A stretch of DNA of 64,000 nucleotides from Flagellimonas chongwuensis. GTDB taxonomy: Bacteria > Bacteroidota > Bacteroidia > Flavobacteriales > Flavobacteriaceae. Location: assembly GCF_013376415.1 (NCBI RefSeq), contig NZ_WYET01000004.1:1054001-1118000 (forward strand), in the 5' to 3' direction. A program made the translations under genes and the position numbers. Below are positions 8,188 to 17,301 of the stretch, in pieces (within the stretch, counting starts at the first letter, position 1; every line of letters begins with the position of its first letter). The notes below the pieces were generated by a model, which worked only from the letters and a program-made list of their open reading frames with translations, made no database searches and was not told the origin of the DNA.

Positions 8188-10956
8188 TTAGTCCATATCT
8201 GTCTGAATAGTTATGGATGCCCTATAAGAGTTGGGAGACATTCCATATTTATTTCGGAACGAAGTAGAGAAATAGTTCGGAGAGGAAAATCCATTTTTGT
8301 AAGCTATCTCCCCTATATTCAAAGTTGTTTTTAAGAGCATAATCTTTGCTCTCTCCAAACGATAATCACTTACATACTCACTTATACTTACACCCAGCAA
8401 AGCTTTTACCTTACGATAAAGTTGTGATCTTGATATGTTAAGGTGTATAGCGAGATCTTCAATATTAAAGTCTTCGTTATCTATATTGTCCTCAATAATC
8501 TTATTGATCTGGACCAAAAATTTTCTTTCTTGGTGACCCGATGTTCCTGCTTCGAGGGATGTGTAAAGGTTTTGGGTATAATAATATCGAAGGAGTTCCC
8601 TGTTTTTTAGCAAAGATTGAATGGATTGCATAAGAATGGCATAACTAAATGGTTTGGTAATATACATATCTGCAATGCCAAGCCCCTGTAAATGTGATTC
8701 CCGATCATTATTTGCCGTCAAAATAATAATGGGGATATGGGAGGTCCTCAAATCTTTTTTGAACAATTCGCTCAGTTCAAATCCATTACTGTCACCGTTT
8801 AGGTTCACATCACAGATAATGATGTCCGGTATGACTTGGAAAACCATATCGGTTGCCTCCAAACCGTCAGAAACCAATATGTTGAATTGTTTTCCAAGTT
8901 TTCGGCCGATAAACTCAGAGAGTTCTGCATTGTCTTCAATGAGCATAACCGTGTAAACTTCCTCATTACCGTCATTTCTACCAATATCGTTACCATCGGT
9001 CATTTCATTTTTGATAGTTGGGAACTCTTCTTCCAAAAGAAACTGATGCCCAGTTTGATTGCTCAACTGTTGCGCGGTAAAATGTGCCTTTCCTTTTGGT
9101 AGGCGTATACTAAAAGTTGTTCCGTTCTTACTATGCACCTCAATTGTACCTTTGTGCAACCCAATAAACTCTTTGGTAAGGTACAGTCCTATGCCCGAAC
9201 TATTTTTCTTGTTGTTGGAGCCTTTAAAAAACGGTTTAAAGACTCCGTTCATTTCTTCAAGGGGTATGCCAATGCCCGTGTCCTTAAAGTTTATCGTTAT
9301 ACATTCTTCCTTTTTGTTCGTGGTAATGGAAATTTCTATAGAACCATTGTCCGGTGTAAATTTGAAGGCGTTGGAAAGCAGGTTATAATATACTTTTTCC
9401 AACATATTGACATCGCAGTACAACAGCACATTTTTCTCCAAACTCCGAAATCTAAAATCGATATTGCGACGAACCGCCTCTCCTTGAAAGGTCTTCATAA
9501 TGGTAGCGGTGAATTCCAAAAGATTAATTTCTGTTGCCCGCACAGTGAATTTCCCCTCTTCTTGCTTGCGGAAATCCAATAACTGATTGATAAGCAGCAG
9601 CAATCTTTTTGAGTTCTTTTGAATCAACCCGATTTCTTTCTCTAAATATCCCTTTGTTTTAATAGAGGTTTCCACCATTGATTCCACCGCGCTTAAAATC
9701 AATGTGACCGGTGTTTTCAATTCATGTGAAACCCCCGTGAAAAATTGAATCTTTTCTTGATGGCTCTTCTTTAACTGATTGGCTATTTTTTGAATCTGGT
9801 TTCTTTGGATCAACACCTTATTATTGGTAAGGTTCAACTGCCTGTTCTTTTTCTTTATCACCACAATAGAGTATATGCCATAGCATAATAGCATTAAAAC
9901 CACAAAGGTAAAACCAGTGGATATGTAGATAATGTTGCGTTGGGACCTGTTCAATTCCTCTTGACGGGAAATATTGGCGACCTGTTGCTCTATTTCATTC
10001 TGTTGCTGATGTATTCGGTCGAGCTGTGCCTGCATGATACCTGCATTGAACTTATCTATGACCGTGGTTTTAAGTACGACATTTTTTGGCACTTGCTCAT
10101 TGTTCAATAGGCTCAAAGCCAGCTTAATCACTTCAGCACCTCCCGTAGGATACAATATCGTGGCTTCCAAAATACCTTCTTCCACCATTTCTATTCCGCC
10201 ACCCGGGCCGTTCAACCCATCCACCCCAATGATTTTTATACTCTTCTCCCTTCCCTTTTCCTTTATTATCTTCCAAGCGGCGTAGGCCATTTCATCATTG
10301 AAGCAGTAAACATAATCGATAGGGGTTTGCTCCAAGGAATCCAAAGTATTTTTAAACGAATTAATCAGGAATTCTTCGTTAAGGTCTTTGATGCTCTTTA
10401 ACAGGTGGACATTTTTTTTCTTATCTATTATTTGATGGAACCCTAGACTGCGTTCAAGTGCAGGTGTGGAACTATCACCTCCTTTTAATTCCACTATGCT
10501 TATGCTATCATTCCCTTTTGACAAAATATATTCGGCCGCATTTCTTCCTACTTCAATATTATCTGCTCCAACATAGGCTGTATAATCAGGTGAATTGATT
10601 TTGCGATCCAATAAGATTACGTGAATCCCAGCTGACATGGCTTTCTTGATTACAGGTATAAGGGCGTTAGGCTCTAATGGAGAAACTATGATGACATCCA
10701 TGTCCTCCTCGATCATATATTCTATATCCTCAATTTGTTTAGTTGCGCTATCCTCACTGTCCAACAATTCCAAATCCACATTTGAGTATACCGAAGCCTG
10801 AATCCGCATAGAATAATTCATACTCTTTCTCCAATCGCTTATGCTGGTACATTGTGAAAAACCTATGGAGTATTTCTCTTGACCAGACTTTTCACAAGAG
10901 AAAAAGCAAGCACCCATGGTAAATAGGCAAATAATGTTTAGCAAATTAAATTTCAA
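8188..10956 (-). CDS. Hybrid two-component system sensor/regulator (HTCS) with sugar-binding sensor
   Basis: A 922-residue one-protein signalling system. Order: lipoprotein-like or signal sequence (Cys21); periplasmic-binding-protein sensor of the ribose-binding type (about 28-310); transmembrane segment (about 343-367); histidine kinase with phospho-acceptor His411 in GVSHELKTP; ATPase N box at 524-534 and GIG motifs; receiver with Asp716 in IIICDVNL; AraC-type helix-turn-helix (about 832-914). The sensor is of the substrate-binding type, not the Reg_prop propeller, which suggests it binds a small sugar. The start is a TTG at 10954-10956, chosen because it gives the full export signal; an in-frame stop lies upstream and there is no ATG before residue 14. 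It is probably the regulator of PUL A. Confidence 0.92.
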   Translation of the reverse strand: MKFNLLNIICLFTMGACFFSCEKSGQEKYSIGFSQCTSISDWRKSMNYSMRIQASVYSNVDLELLDSEDSATKQIEDIEYMIEEDMDVIIVSPLEPNALIPVIKKAMSAGIHVILLDRKINSPDYTAYVGADNIEVGRNAAEYILSKGNDSISIVELKGGDSSTPALERSLGFHQIIDKKKNVHLLKSIKDLNEEFLINSFKNTLDSLEQTPIDYVYCFNDEMAYAAWKIIKEKGREKSIKIIGVDGLNGPGGGIEMVEEGILEATILYPTGGAEVIKLALSLLNNEQVPKNVVLKTTVIDKFNAGIMQAQLDRIHQQQNEIEQQVANISRQEELNRSQRNIIYISTGFTFVVLMLLCYGIYSIVVIKKKNRQLNLTNNKVLIQRNQIQKIANQLKKSHQEKIQFFTGVSHELKTPVTLILSAVESMVETSIKTKGYLEKEIGLIQKNSKRLLLLINQLLDFRKQEEGKFTVRATEINLLEFTATIMKTFQGEAVRRNIDFRFRSLEKNVLLYCDVNMLEKVYYNLLSNAFKFTPDNGSIEISITTNKKEECITINFKDTGIGIPLEEMNGVFKPFFKGSNNKKNSSGIGLYLTKEFIGLHKGTIEVHSKNGTTFSIRLPKGKAHFTAQQLSNQTGHQFLLEEEFPTIKNEMTDGNDIGRNDGNEEVYTVMLIEDNAELSEFIGRKLGKQFNILVSDGLEATDMVFQVIPDIIICDVNLNGDSNGFELSELFKKDLRTSHIPIIILTANNDRESHLQGLGIADMYITKPFSYAILMQSIQSLLKNRELLRYYYTQNLYTSLEAGTSGHQERKFLVQINKIIEDNIDNEDFNIEDLAIHLNISRSQLYRKVKALLGVSISEYVSDYRLERAKIMLLKTTLNIGEIAYKNGFSSPNYFSTSFRNKYGMSPNSYRASITIQTDMD

Positions 10957-10993
10957 AACGTATATAGATTATGTATTGGCCAAAAACCGGAAT

Positions 10994-11007
10994 AGGTGAT
11001 TTCACCT
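10994..11007. promoter_or_regulatory. Inverted repeat upstream of the HTCS gene
   Basis: A perfect dyad, AGGTGA-TT-TCACCT, lies 37 bp upstream of the HTCS start codon in the 263-bp gap between the HTCS gene and the aldo/keto reductase gene. It could be an operator or an RNA hairpin. The rest of the gap (10957-11219) shows nothing else recognisable. Confidence 0.3.
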
Positions 11008-11219
11008 CATAAAAACAATTCAATTTAACATCGTTAAAGGGACTTTTAACTAGCATTAACCCAAAACCAATTGTCCTCTTCAACAAACATACATCAAGCC
11101 TATGCCCCTAAAATCGCGCCATATTTGGCATGCATAATAACCAACCACTTACAACGCCAAAAAAACAAGATTTGCAATTGAAAAATTCAAGAATGACCTA
11201 AAAAAATCGACAAAACGAA

Positions 11220-12227
11220 TTAGACCTTTTCATTCAATAAGGTACTTTCAATTCTTTGCAATTCATCATTGCTAAAATCCAATTTTTGTAAAGCTTCAAG
11301 TGAATTATCCAATTGTTCGGGTCTACTAACACCTAATAGCACGGATGATACCCTTGAATCACGACAGGCCCAAGAAAGTGCCATCTGTGCCAAGGTCTGC
11401 CCCCTTCCTTTGGCAATGTTATTAAGCTTTTCTACTACTTCAAGCTTATCTTTCGTTATTTGACTTGCTTCCAATGCCCCGTTCCCACGTCCAGATGCCG
11501 CTCTTGATGATTGTGGAACCCCATTAAGGTACTTATCTGTCAACAACCCCTGTTCCAAGGGAGAAAATACAATACATCCAATTCCTTCTTCCTCCAACAC
11601 ATCCAATAGTCCGTCTTCAATCCAACGATCAAACATGGAATAACGGGGTTGATGGATCAAACAAGGCGTTCCCATCTCCTTCAACAATTTAGCAGCAGCC
11701 TTTGTCTCTTCTGCACTATAGCTCGATATACCGACGTAAAGTGCCTTTCCCTCCCTGACTATTAAATCCAATGCTCCCATCGTTTCTTCCAAAGGCGTTG
11801 ATGGATCTGGTCGATGATGATAAAAAATATCCACATAATCCAATCCCATGCGTTTTAGACTTTGGTCCAAACTTGCCACTAAGTATTTTTTAGAACCAAA
11901 ATCCCCATAAGGACCATCCCACATTTTCCATCCTGCTTTTGTACTTACAATGATTTCATCCCGATATTGGGATAAGTCAGATTTAAATATTTTTCCAAAA
12001 GTGATTTCTGCCGAACCTGGTGGTGGGCCATAATTGTTTGCCAGATCGAAATGTGTAATCCCTGCATCAAATGCTTTCCGTATAATGGTCTGGGCATTGA
12101 CATAATCATCTTCTTTTCCAAAATTATGCCACAAGCCCAATGAAAATGCCGGCAATAACAGGCCACTTCGTCCACAGCGTTTATACTTCATTCTATTATA
12201 TCTTTCTTGACTTGGTTGATATGACAT
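11220..12227 (-). CDS. Aldo/keto reductase, YghZ-like (L-glyceraldehyde 3-phosphate reductase family)
   Basis: A cytosolic NAD(P)H-dependent reductase of 335 residues, started at the ATG at 12225-12227; an upstream TTG would add three residues. The N-terminal YKRCGRSGLLLPAFSLGLWH is very close to the YghZ/AKR14-type beginning. The aldo/keto reductase tetrad is visible as Asp61, Tyr66 (FDLANNYG), Lys97 (STKAGW) and a His in FYHHRPDP (137-138). The family reduces small aldehydes and keto-sugars and detoxifies methylglyoxal; the real substrate is not determined here. It stands divergent from a Crp/Fnr gene and is not obviously in a PUL operon, but a keto-sugar substrate from the neighbouring loci is conceivable. 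Confidence 0.88.
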   Translation of the reverse strand: MSYQPSQERYNRMKYKRCGRSGLLLPAFSLGLWHNFGKEDDYVNAQTIIRKAFDAGITHFDLANNYGPPPGSAEITFGKIFKSDLSQYRDEIIVSTKAGWKMWDGPYGDFGSKKYLVASLDQSLKRMGLDYVDIFYHHRPDPSTPLEETMGALDLIVREGKALYVGISSYSAEETKAAAKLLKEMGTPCLIHQPRYSMFDRWIEDGLLDVLEEEGIGCIVFSPLEQGLLTDKYLNGVPQSSRAASGRGNGALEASQITKDKLEVVEKLNNIAKGRGQTLAQMALSWACRDSRVSSVLLGVSRPEQLDNSLEALQKLDFSNDELQRIESTLLNEKV

Positions 12228-12366
12228 ACTTATCAATTTAAAAATTATAGTTGTTCGTTTTATGACATGCTTGGTAAAAGCACTCGCTAAAAATGATATT
12301 GCTCGATTTCGTCTTACTTCAAAATAAGTAAAACCATTTCGTCATATTGCTTTTGGCGAACCAATT

Positions 12367-12396
12367 CAAAATTATTAGATTCCCAAAAACTTTCAA
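12367..12396 (-). promoter_or_regulatory. Candidate Bacteroidota promoter for the aldo/keto reductase gene
   Basis: On the minus strand a TTG (12396-12394) is followed after 19 bases by TAATTTTG (12374-12367), matching the flavobacterial TTG-N17-23-TAnnTTTG pattern. It would start a transcript with a leader of roughly 130 bases to the reductase. It lies about 30 bp upstream of the divergent Crp/Fnr start, so the two could share regulation. Confidence 0.4.
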
Positions 12397-12423
12397 TTGA
12401 ACTAGGACAATAAATGGCGGTCG

Positions 12424-13008
12424 ATGAAAAATGAATTAAAACGTTATTTGGAGCGGTTCGTCCAATTATCCGAGCAGGAATTAAATCGTGCACTGGATTT
12501 TTTTGAGTATGCCAAAGTCCCAAAGAACACTCTTATACTGGAGTCTGGCAAAGTATGCAACTTTGAGGCCTACATAATAAGTGGCTGTGCCAGAGAGTAT
12601 TTTGTAGACAAGAAAGGAAACGAGCACACAGTTGAATTTGCCATTGAGGATTGGTGGATAAGCGAAATCAATAGTTTTGAGAATTCCAAGCCCAGCAAAG
12701 TAAGTATTGAGACATTGGAGGAAACAGAATTATTGATGCTCTCTCTGGAAGCCAAACAAGATCTTCTTGATTCCGTTCCCCAATTGGAACGAATGTTTCG
12801 TATTATGATGCAGCGACATGTGCACGTACTCAAAAATAGAATGCTACTCCATTTATCCGGTAATGCCATGGATCGATTTCAAATGTTTTTAAATCAATAT
12901 CCAACCGTTGTTCAGCGGGTGCCCCAGTATCACATCGCATCATATTTGGGCATTTCAAAAGAATTCTTAAGTAAATTGAGGAAAAGGGTAGGTAATTCCT
13001 GCAGTTGA
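12424..13008 (+). CDS. Crp/Fnr-family transcriptional regulator
   Basis: A 194-residue cytoplasmic regulator of the short Bacteroidota type. Residues about 1-115 form a cyclic-nucleotide-binding-like beta-roll (the ILESGKVCNFEAYIISGCAR part). The C-terminal 40 residues form a winged helix with the recognition helix in YLGISKEFLSKLRKRV. No conserved cAMP-binding arginine pattern is evident, so the ligand is unknown. It is transcribed away from the YghZ-like reductase with 196 bp between the start codons, a common arrangement for a regulator and its target. Confidence 0.85.
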   Translation: MKNELKRYLERFVQLSEQELNRALDFFEYAKVPKNTLILESGKVCNFEAYIISGCAREYFVDKKGNEHTVEFAIEDWWISEINSFENSKPSKVSIETLEETELLMLSLEAKQDLLDSVPQLERMFRIMMQRHVHVLKNRMLLHLSGNAMDRFQMFLNQYPTVVQRVPQYHIASYLGISKEFLSKLRKRVGNSCS

Positions 13009-13075
13009 ATAATCTTAAATTTTAAATCAGGTCCAATTCTATTTTATCGACATCTGACCTTCTTCATTTTAAAGA

Positions 13076-14812
13076 TCATTGCTTTTTAAACTCCATATAA
13101 TTTAAGTTGAACCCACCTGTTTCGAAGATAATTTTGATGTGATGTATACCTTCTTCCAATATATAGCCTTTGGAAGTATAGGTCCTATATTGGGTATTCC
13201 CACCTGTAATGGGAAGTGTGAGGCTTTCTGAAAGCCGGTTTCCGTCCACGCTAAGGTAAAATTTCCCATCGGCCGCTTCACTTGAATACCTGACATCCAT
13301 AACATATGTACCCGTCTGGGCCACATCCACTGTAAATTGTAACCATTCCCCTTCATTTATATCGAATACTTCATAACCATTGGTGATGTTGTCCGTGGAA
13401 ACTTGAATATCAACCCCATCATTTCTCATTTTACGACCTTTGTTCCATTGTACCCGTTCTCCGGTACTCACCCAATAATTGACATAGTCCCTATCCTTGT
13501 AAGCATAATTATTGGTGCCCATGTCATATTCTGTAGCATATATTTTCCCTGGTATACCATGTTCTTTATATGCTTTTGTTTCAAATGTCCCTACCTGCCG
13601 GAACATAGCATCCACAACCCCAGGTTTAACCGTGACATTTTCCATTTTATAGTTGTCGGCAAGTTTCATCAAGGCATCGATGGCAAACTTTCTTGATGGT
13701 TTTTCGCCCCCATTCTTCCAATATTCCAATAGCGTTGCAAAACCATCATTTTTGGTAACATTTGTCACCCCTGCTATATTATTCACTTTTTTCATTGGCC
13801 AGAATGCCCATCCAATATTATGGGACTCCATTAGTGCCAATGCATCTCTGAACCAAACATTGGAATTCTCTCCACTCTCCCCTAGCCAAATAGGGGCATT
13901 ATACTTTTCTCTATACCCCAAAACTTGCTCAATAGAAGCTGTTGTATTATAGTTCCAGTACTTATGAAAGCTGATGACCGTATTATCGTCCCACAATGGA
14001 AAAATACCGTTGTAATTGTTTCCCCAACAATTTCCCTCTATAACCACGATGTGATTTTTATCGATTTTTCGGATAGCCGTGGTAACATCCACCATCAATT
14101 TTCGTAGGGGAGCATTGTGCTCTTCATCACAACCATTAGGGTTTTCTCCTTCGAAATTCCAGTTAGGCTCATTGATTATATCATATCCCCCTATCCATGG
14201 TTCATCTTTATATCTCTCCGCTATCTTTTCCCAAAAAGCTATCATTTTTTGTTGATTGGCCTCACTCTCCCAAAGTGATGGCTTTGTTGCATCATAGTCG
14301 GAAATATTCGCGTCATGGCCCTGCCCCCCAGGAGCGGCATGAAGGTCAAGTATAAGGTACATCTCATTGTCCTCGCACCACTTCAGGAGGTTATCGGTCA
14401 TTTCGAACCCTTTCTCCAACCATGTAATTTCATCGTCTTTCTCTGCCTCGATAGGAGGTGTATACAGATTATAGTGCATGGGCAGCCTCACCGAATTGAA
14501 TCCCCAAGACTTCAAGGAGTCTATATCGCGCTTTGTTATTCCGCTGGCCAAATAGGCATCATAAAACTTTTCCATACCCTCCTCGCCTACTAGCTCCGAT
14601 ATTTTTTGCTTAATAATATGTTGGGGGCCAGCAAAATCAGCAGTTTGCAACATATATCCTTCTTGAACCATCCATCCTCCAAGTCCCAATCCTTTAAGTA
14701 ACACATTCTTACCATTTCCATCAACAATTCGCTGTCCGTCAGTATGTAAAAACCCCTGTCCATGGGCATATATGCCAAACAATATTGATATTACCAAAAC
14801 TATTTTTTTCAT
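13076..14812 (-). CDS. GH5-family glycoside hydrolase with C-terminal CBM6-like domain
   Basis: A secreted 578-residue enzyme with a signal peptide (about 1-18). The GH5 (beta/alpha)8 domain covers about 25-390. It begins with LKGLGLGGWMVQEGYML, as in exo-1,3-beta-glucanase-like GH5 enzymes, and has the acid/base Glu215 in DIINEPNW and the nucleophile Glu312 in IWLGESGE. Residues about 435-578 form a CBM6/CBM35-like beta-sandwich (GYEVFDINEGEWLQFTVDV). A beta-glucan (laminarin-type) substrate is the best guess; other GH5 specificities cannot be excluded. It is the last gene of the minus-strand series coming from PUL B, 169 bp after the DUF5916 gene, and may have its own promoter. Confidence 0.88.
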   Translation of the reverse strand: MKKIVLVISILFGIYAHGQGFLHTDGQRIVDGNGKNVLLKGLGLGGWMVQEGYMLQTADFAGPQHIIKQKISELVGEEGMEKFYDAYLASGITKRDIDSLKSWGFNSVRLPMHYNLYTPPIEAEKDDEITWLEKGFEMTDNLLKWCEDNEMYLILDLHAAPGGQGHDANISDYDATKPSLWESEANQQKMIAFWEKIAERYKDEPWIGGYDIINEPNWNFEGENPNGCDEEHNAPLRKLMVDVTTAIRKIDKNHIVVIEGNCWGNNYNGIFPLWDDNTVISFHKYWNYNTTASIEQVLGYREKYNAPIWLGESGENSNVWFRDALALMESHNIGWAFWPMKKVNNIAGVTNVTKNDGFATLLEYWKNGGEKPSRKFAIDALMKLADNYKMENVTVKPGVVDAMFRQVGTFETKAYKEHGIPGKIYATEYDMGTNNYAYKDRDYVNYWVSTGERVQWNKGRKMRNDGVDIQVSTDNITNGYEVFDINEGEWLQFTVDVAQTGTYVMDVRYSSEAADGKFYLSVDGNRLSESLTLPITGGNTQYRTYTSKGYILEEGIHHIKIIFETGGFNLNYMEFKKQ

Positions 14813-14835
14813 GATGTTGCCTATTTTGTTACATC

Positions 14836-14843
14836 CAAATATA
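14836..14843 (-). promoter_or_regulatory. Possible -7 element before the GH5 gene
   Basis: The minus strand reads TATATTTG here, an exact TAnnTTTG match 23 bp from the GH5 ATG. No TTG is visible at the right distance upstream, so this is only a weak promoter candidate. Confidence 0.25.
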
Positions 14844-14981
14844 ATCAGAATTGATCTTGTTCATCTTACCCATAAATACCGTTTCAATGAAATACCAGTA
14901 GCAACTTATTTTTATGGATTCGCAAATTACCCTCTGCCAAATTTCTAATCTCAAAAACGTACCAGGATAGCCCATTCATTT

Positions 14982-17201
14982 TTATAATGTCAACCAATAA
15001 TTGAGCTTAAAAATTATTCCTCTGTTCTTGTGCTTTAAAAAGGGACTGCTGAAATAATTGTCCGAATAACCAATAAAGAAATCCGACATTGGAGCATAAC
15101 GCCATTGCAACCTACTATTTACATTAAAATTGTCCTGCTGGGTGTTATACTGCAAAAAAGTGGTCCAGAACAATTTATTGGAAAAGTTGATTTCCGTTCG
15201 TTGGTTCACCAAAAGAAAATTCTCGCTCACAAAAGGTTCTGGGAGCCTAAGGTCATTTTGCTCAAAAGTCACACTAAAATTGCCCCAAGGTTGTGCCCTA
15301 TAGGTCAATCCTGCCAAATAGCGGTTCAAGTTTCCGTTGTAAAAACCTCCTATCTGTACTTGGGTCTCAAAGGCCAATGACTTACGGGCATCTGAGGTAT
15401 ACCCTACCCTAGCCAAGGTATGGGTATACAGATCTGGAGGCAGGGGCGGTCCAGAGGTGAACAGTGTGGCATATAAAAGTTGCACTCGGTTCCTCTCCAT
15501 TTCCAAGGTAAATTGCCCGGTATTTTCAAACATGGTGGCGTATCCCACTAAAAAATTCCCTTCATTAAAGGTCCAATCGGGGTTCCAATCCCCTCTATAA
15601 TGGACGGTAAATTGATGGGCATTTACCTTTTTGGACTGTTTGGGCCTTATAATGTAACGTACCCTACTGAAAAGGTGCTCGTACCCCAGCCGTATAATGG
15701 TATCATTCGCCGCATCGTAGTTCTGAATACGCTCTAAAAAACCGATATCCGCCGTATAATCCGTATCTATTCCGAAGTAATCCAGAAAAATATCCCAATT
15801 ACGATTATTGTACAGTAGTCCAGCATTCCTGAATGTATTGACCCCTTCTGTTGGATTTTTGGACAAATGAAGACCTACCCATGGATTCAAAGTTCCCGAA
15901 AGGTTTTTGTAGTTGAGTTCCAAGCCTGCATTGCGGCCATAGTTTTCATCATCAAAGCCCTCATTTTTTACCACAGCCTGCCTGTTGGTTACATAGCCCT
16001 TGATCACGGAACGATCAAAAACACTTTGATTAAAGGCAAAAATGCTATAGTTCTGCGCAATGCCCTCATCATTGTGCTGGGTCTGAAGATTCAATAACCC
16101 CAAACGGAAACTCTTGCCCAAATTCCCACTTATCCGGGCCCCATACGAAATGGGTATGGGCTGTGCATTGCTGTCCAATCCTATGGCTCTGGTAAAAATA
16201 GGCCGAGCCGGTGGGCTTCCAAAATTGGTGAATAAATCATTGTTTTCAAGAAAAAATGGTCGCCGTTCCGGAAACTGGAGGTTGAATCTGGTAAGGTTGG
16301 TCTGTTGCACATCCACATCTATTTGTGAAAAATCGGGATTTACCGTTAAATCCAAATTCAAAGAGGACGTAAGGGCAACTTTGGCATCAAAACCACCATC
16401 AATCTCGTACTCATCCTCTGCTTCAACATCTTCCGAATCATGATAAGATGAACCGCTCACATAAGGAATCAATGAAATATTCGTCCCTGTCTTGTTCGGT
16501 GGGGCATCCCAATACAAAGCACCGGTATATCCTATGTCATAGCCTTCAAAATTTACGGGAATATTGGTCCATGAATATACTTCGTTACGTTTTAGATCAT
16601 TTCTGAAAAAATTGATGCCCCAGGTTGTGTTCTCGGCCTCAAACCTCAACGTTTTAAAAGGTATGGCCATTTCAACCACCCACTTATCCTCGTGCTGCTG
16701 TACGGCAGAATACCATTTGTTGTCCCAACTAAAACTAAGGTCGGACAGGGCCGTAGGACTGATCAGGTCTTCGGACTGTACATTCATGGGACTTACCCCA
16801 AATAGGAATCCATTGGAACGCCTGTTCACGGGATCTATAACCACACCAAATGCGTCGCCCTCAAAAAAACGACTGTCTCGTTTTAAAGTCTGGACCACGT
16901 AATAACTGGTATCCCTACAGACGGCAGAAATATAGAGGAACCTGTCATCGTAGGTCATTCGCACCTCCGTTTCTTTACTGGCTTTCTCGGAATCCCTTGG
17001 AAACTTTAACCAAAAATTGCTGGCCACAGAGGCCTGTTGCCAACTTTCTTCGTCCAAATTGCCATCGACCTCAATATGGGAAACGGCTTTTTTAATTCGA
17101 AGTTGGTACTTTTTTTGGGGATCTTCCGAAATAGTATTTTGAGCATTTACGCCCAAAATTGGCAATAGGAATAGTGTAAACCAGATGTTGACCTTGTTCA
17201 T
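14982..17201 (-). CDS. CBM9-like/DUF5916 outer-membrane protein
   Basis: A 739-residue protein with a signal peptide (about 1-20, GVNAQ). It has a CBM9-like beta-sandwich at about 33-225 (IEVDGNLDEESW, DDRFLYISAVCRD) followed by a DUF5916 region (about 230-739) with alternating aromatic strands and a C-terminal FKLNYWLTL typical of an outer-membrane beta-barrel. Members are frequent in Bacteroidota and Gammaproteobacteria and are usually called carbohydrate-binding family 9-like protein; their substrate and function are not established. It follows the LRR gene by 100 bp on the same strand, with no promoter motif seen between, so it may belong to the PUL B transcript. Confidence 0.85.
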   Translation of the reverse strand: MNKVNIWFTLFLLPILGVNAQNTISEDPQKKYQLRIKKAVSHIEVDGNLDEESWQQASVASNFWLKFPRDSEKASKETEVRMTYDDRFLYISAVCRDTSYYVVQTLKRDSRFFEGDAFGVVIDPVNRRSNGFLFGVSPMNVQSEDLISPTALSDLSFSWDNKWYSAVQQHEDKWVVEMAIPFKTLRFEAENTTWGINFFRNDLKRNEVYSWTNIPVNFEGYDIGYTGALYWDAPPNKTGTNISLIPYVSGSSYHDSEDVEAEDEYEIDGGFDAKVALTSSLNLDLTVNPDFSQIDVDVQQTNLTRFNLQFPERRPFFLENNDLFTNFGSPPARPIFTRAIGLDSNAQPIPISYGARISGNLGKSFRLGLLNLQTQHNDEGIAQNYSIFAFNQSVFDRSVIKGYVTNRQAVVKNEGFDDENYGRNAGLELNYKNLSGTLNPWVGLHLSKNPTEGVNTFRNAGLLYNNRNWDIFLDYFGIDTDYTADIGFLERIQNYDAANDTIIRLGYEHLFSRVRYIIRPKQSKKVNAHQFTVHYRGDWNPDWTFNEGNFLVGYATMFENTGQFTLEMERNRVQLLYATLFTSGPPLPPDLYTHTLARVGYTSDARKSLAFETQVQIGGFYNGNLNRYLAGLTYRAQPWGNFSVTFEQNDLRLPEPFVSENFLLVNQRTEINFSNKLFWTTFLQYNTQQDNFNVNSRLQWRYAPMSDFFIGYSDNYFSSPFLKHKNRGIIFKLNYWLTL

Positions 17202-17301
17202 ATAAACAATGGATTATCTTGTGTTTGAAAAGTGTTCGAATACTATAAATACTGGGGAAAACCTTTATACCCCTACGAAAATTGAAAAATATGGGCCTTG
17301 A

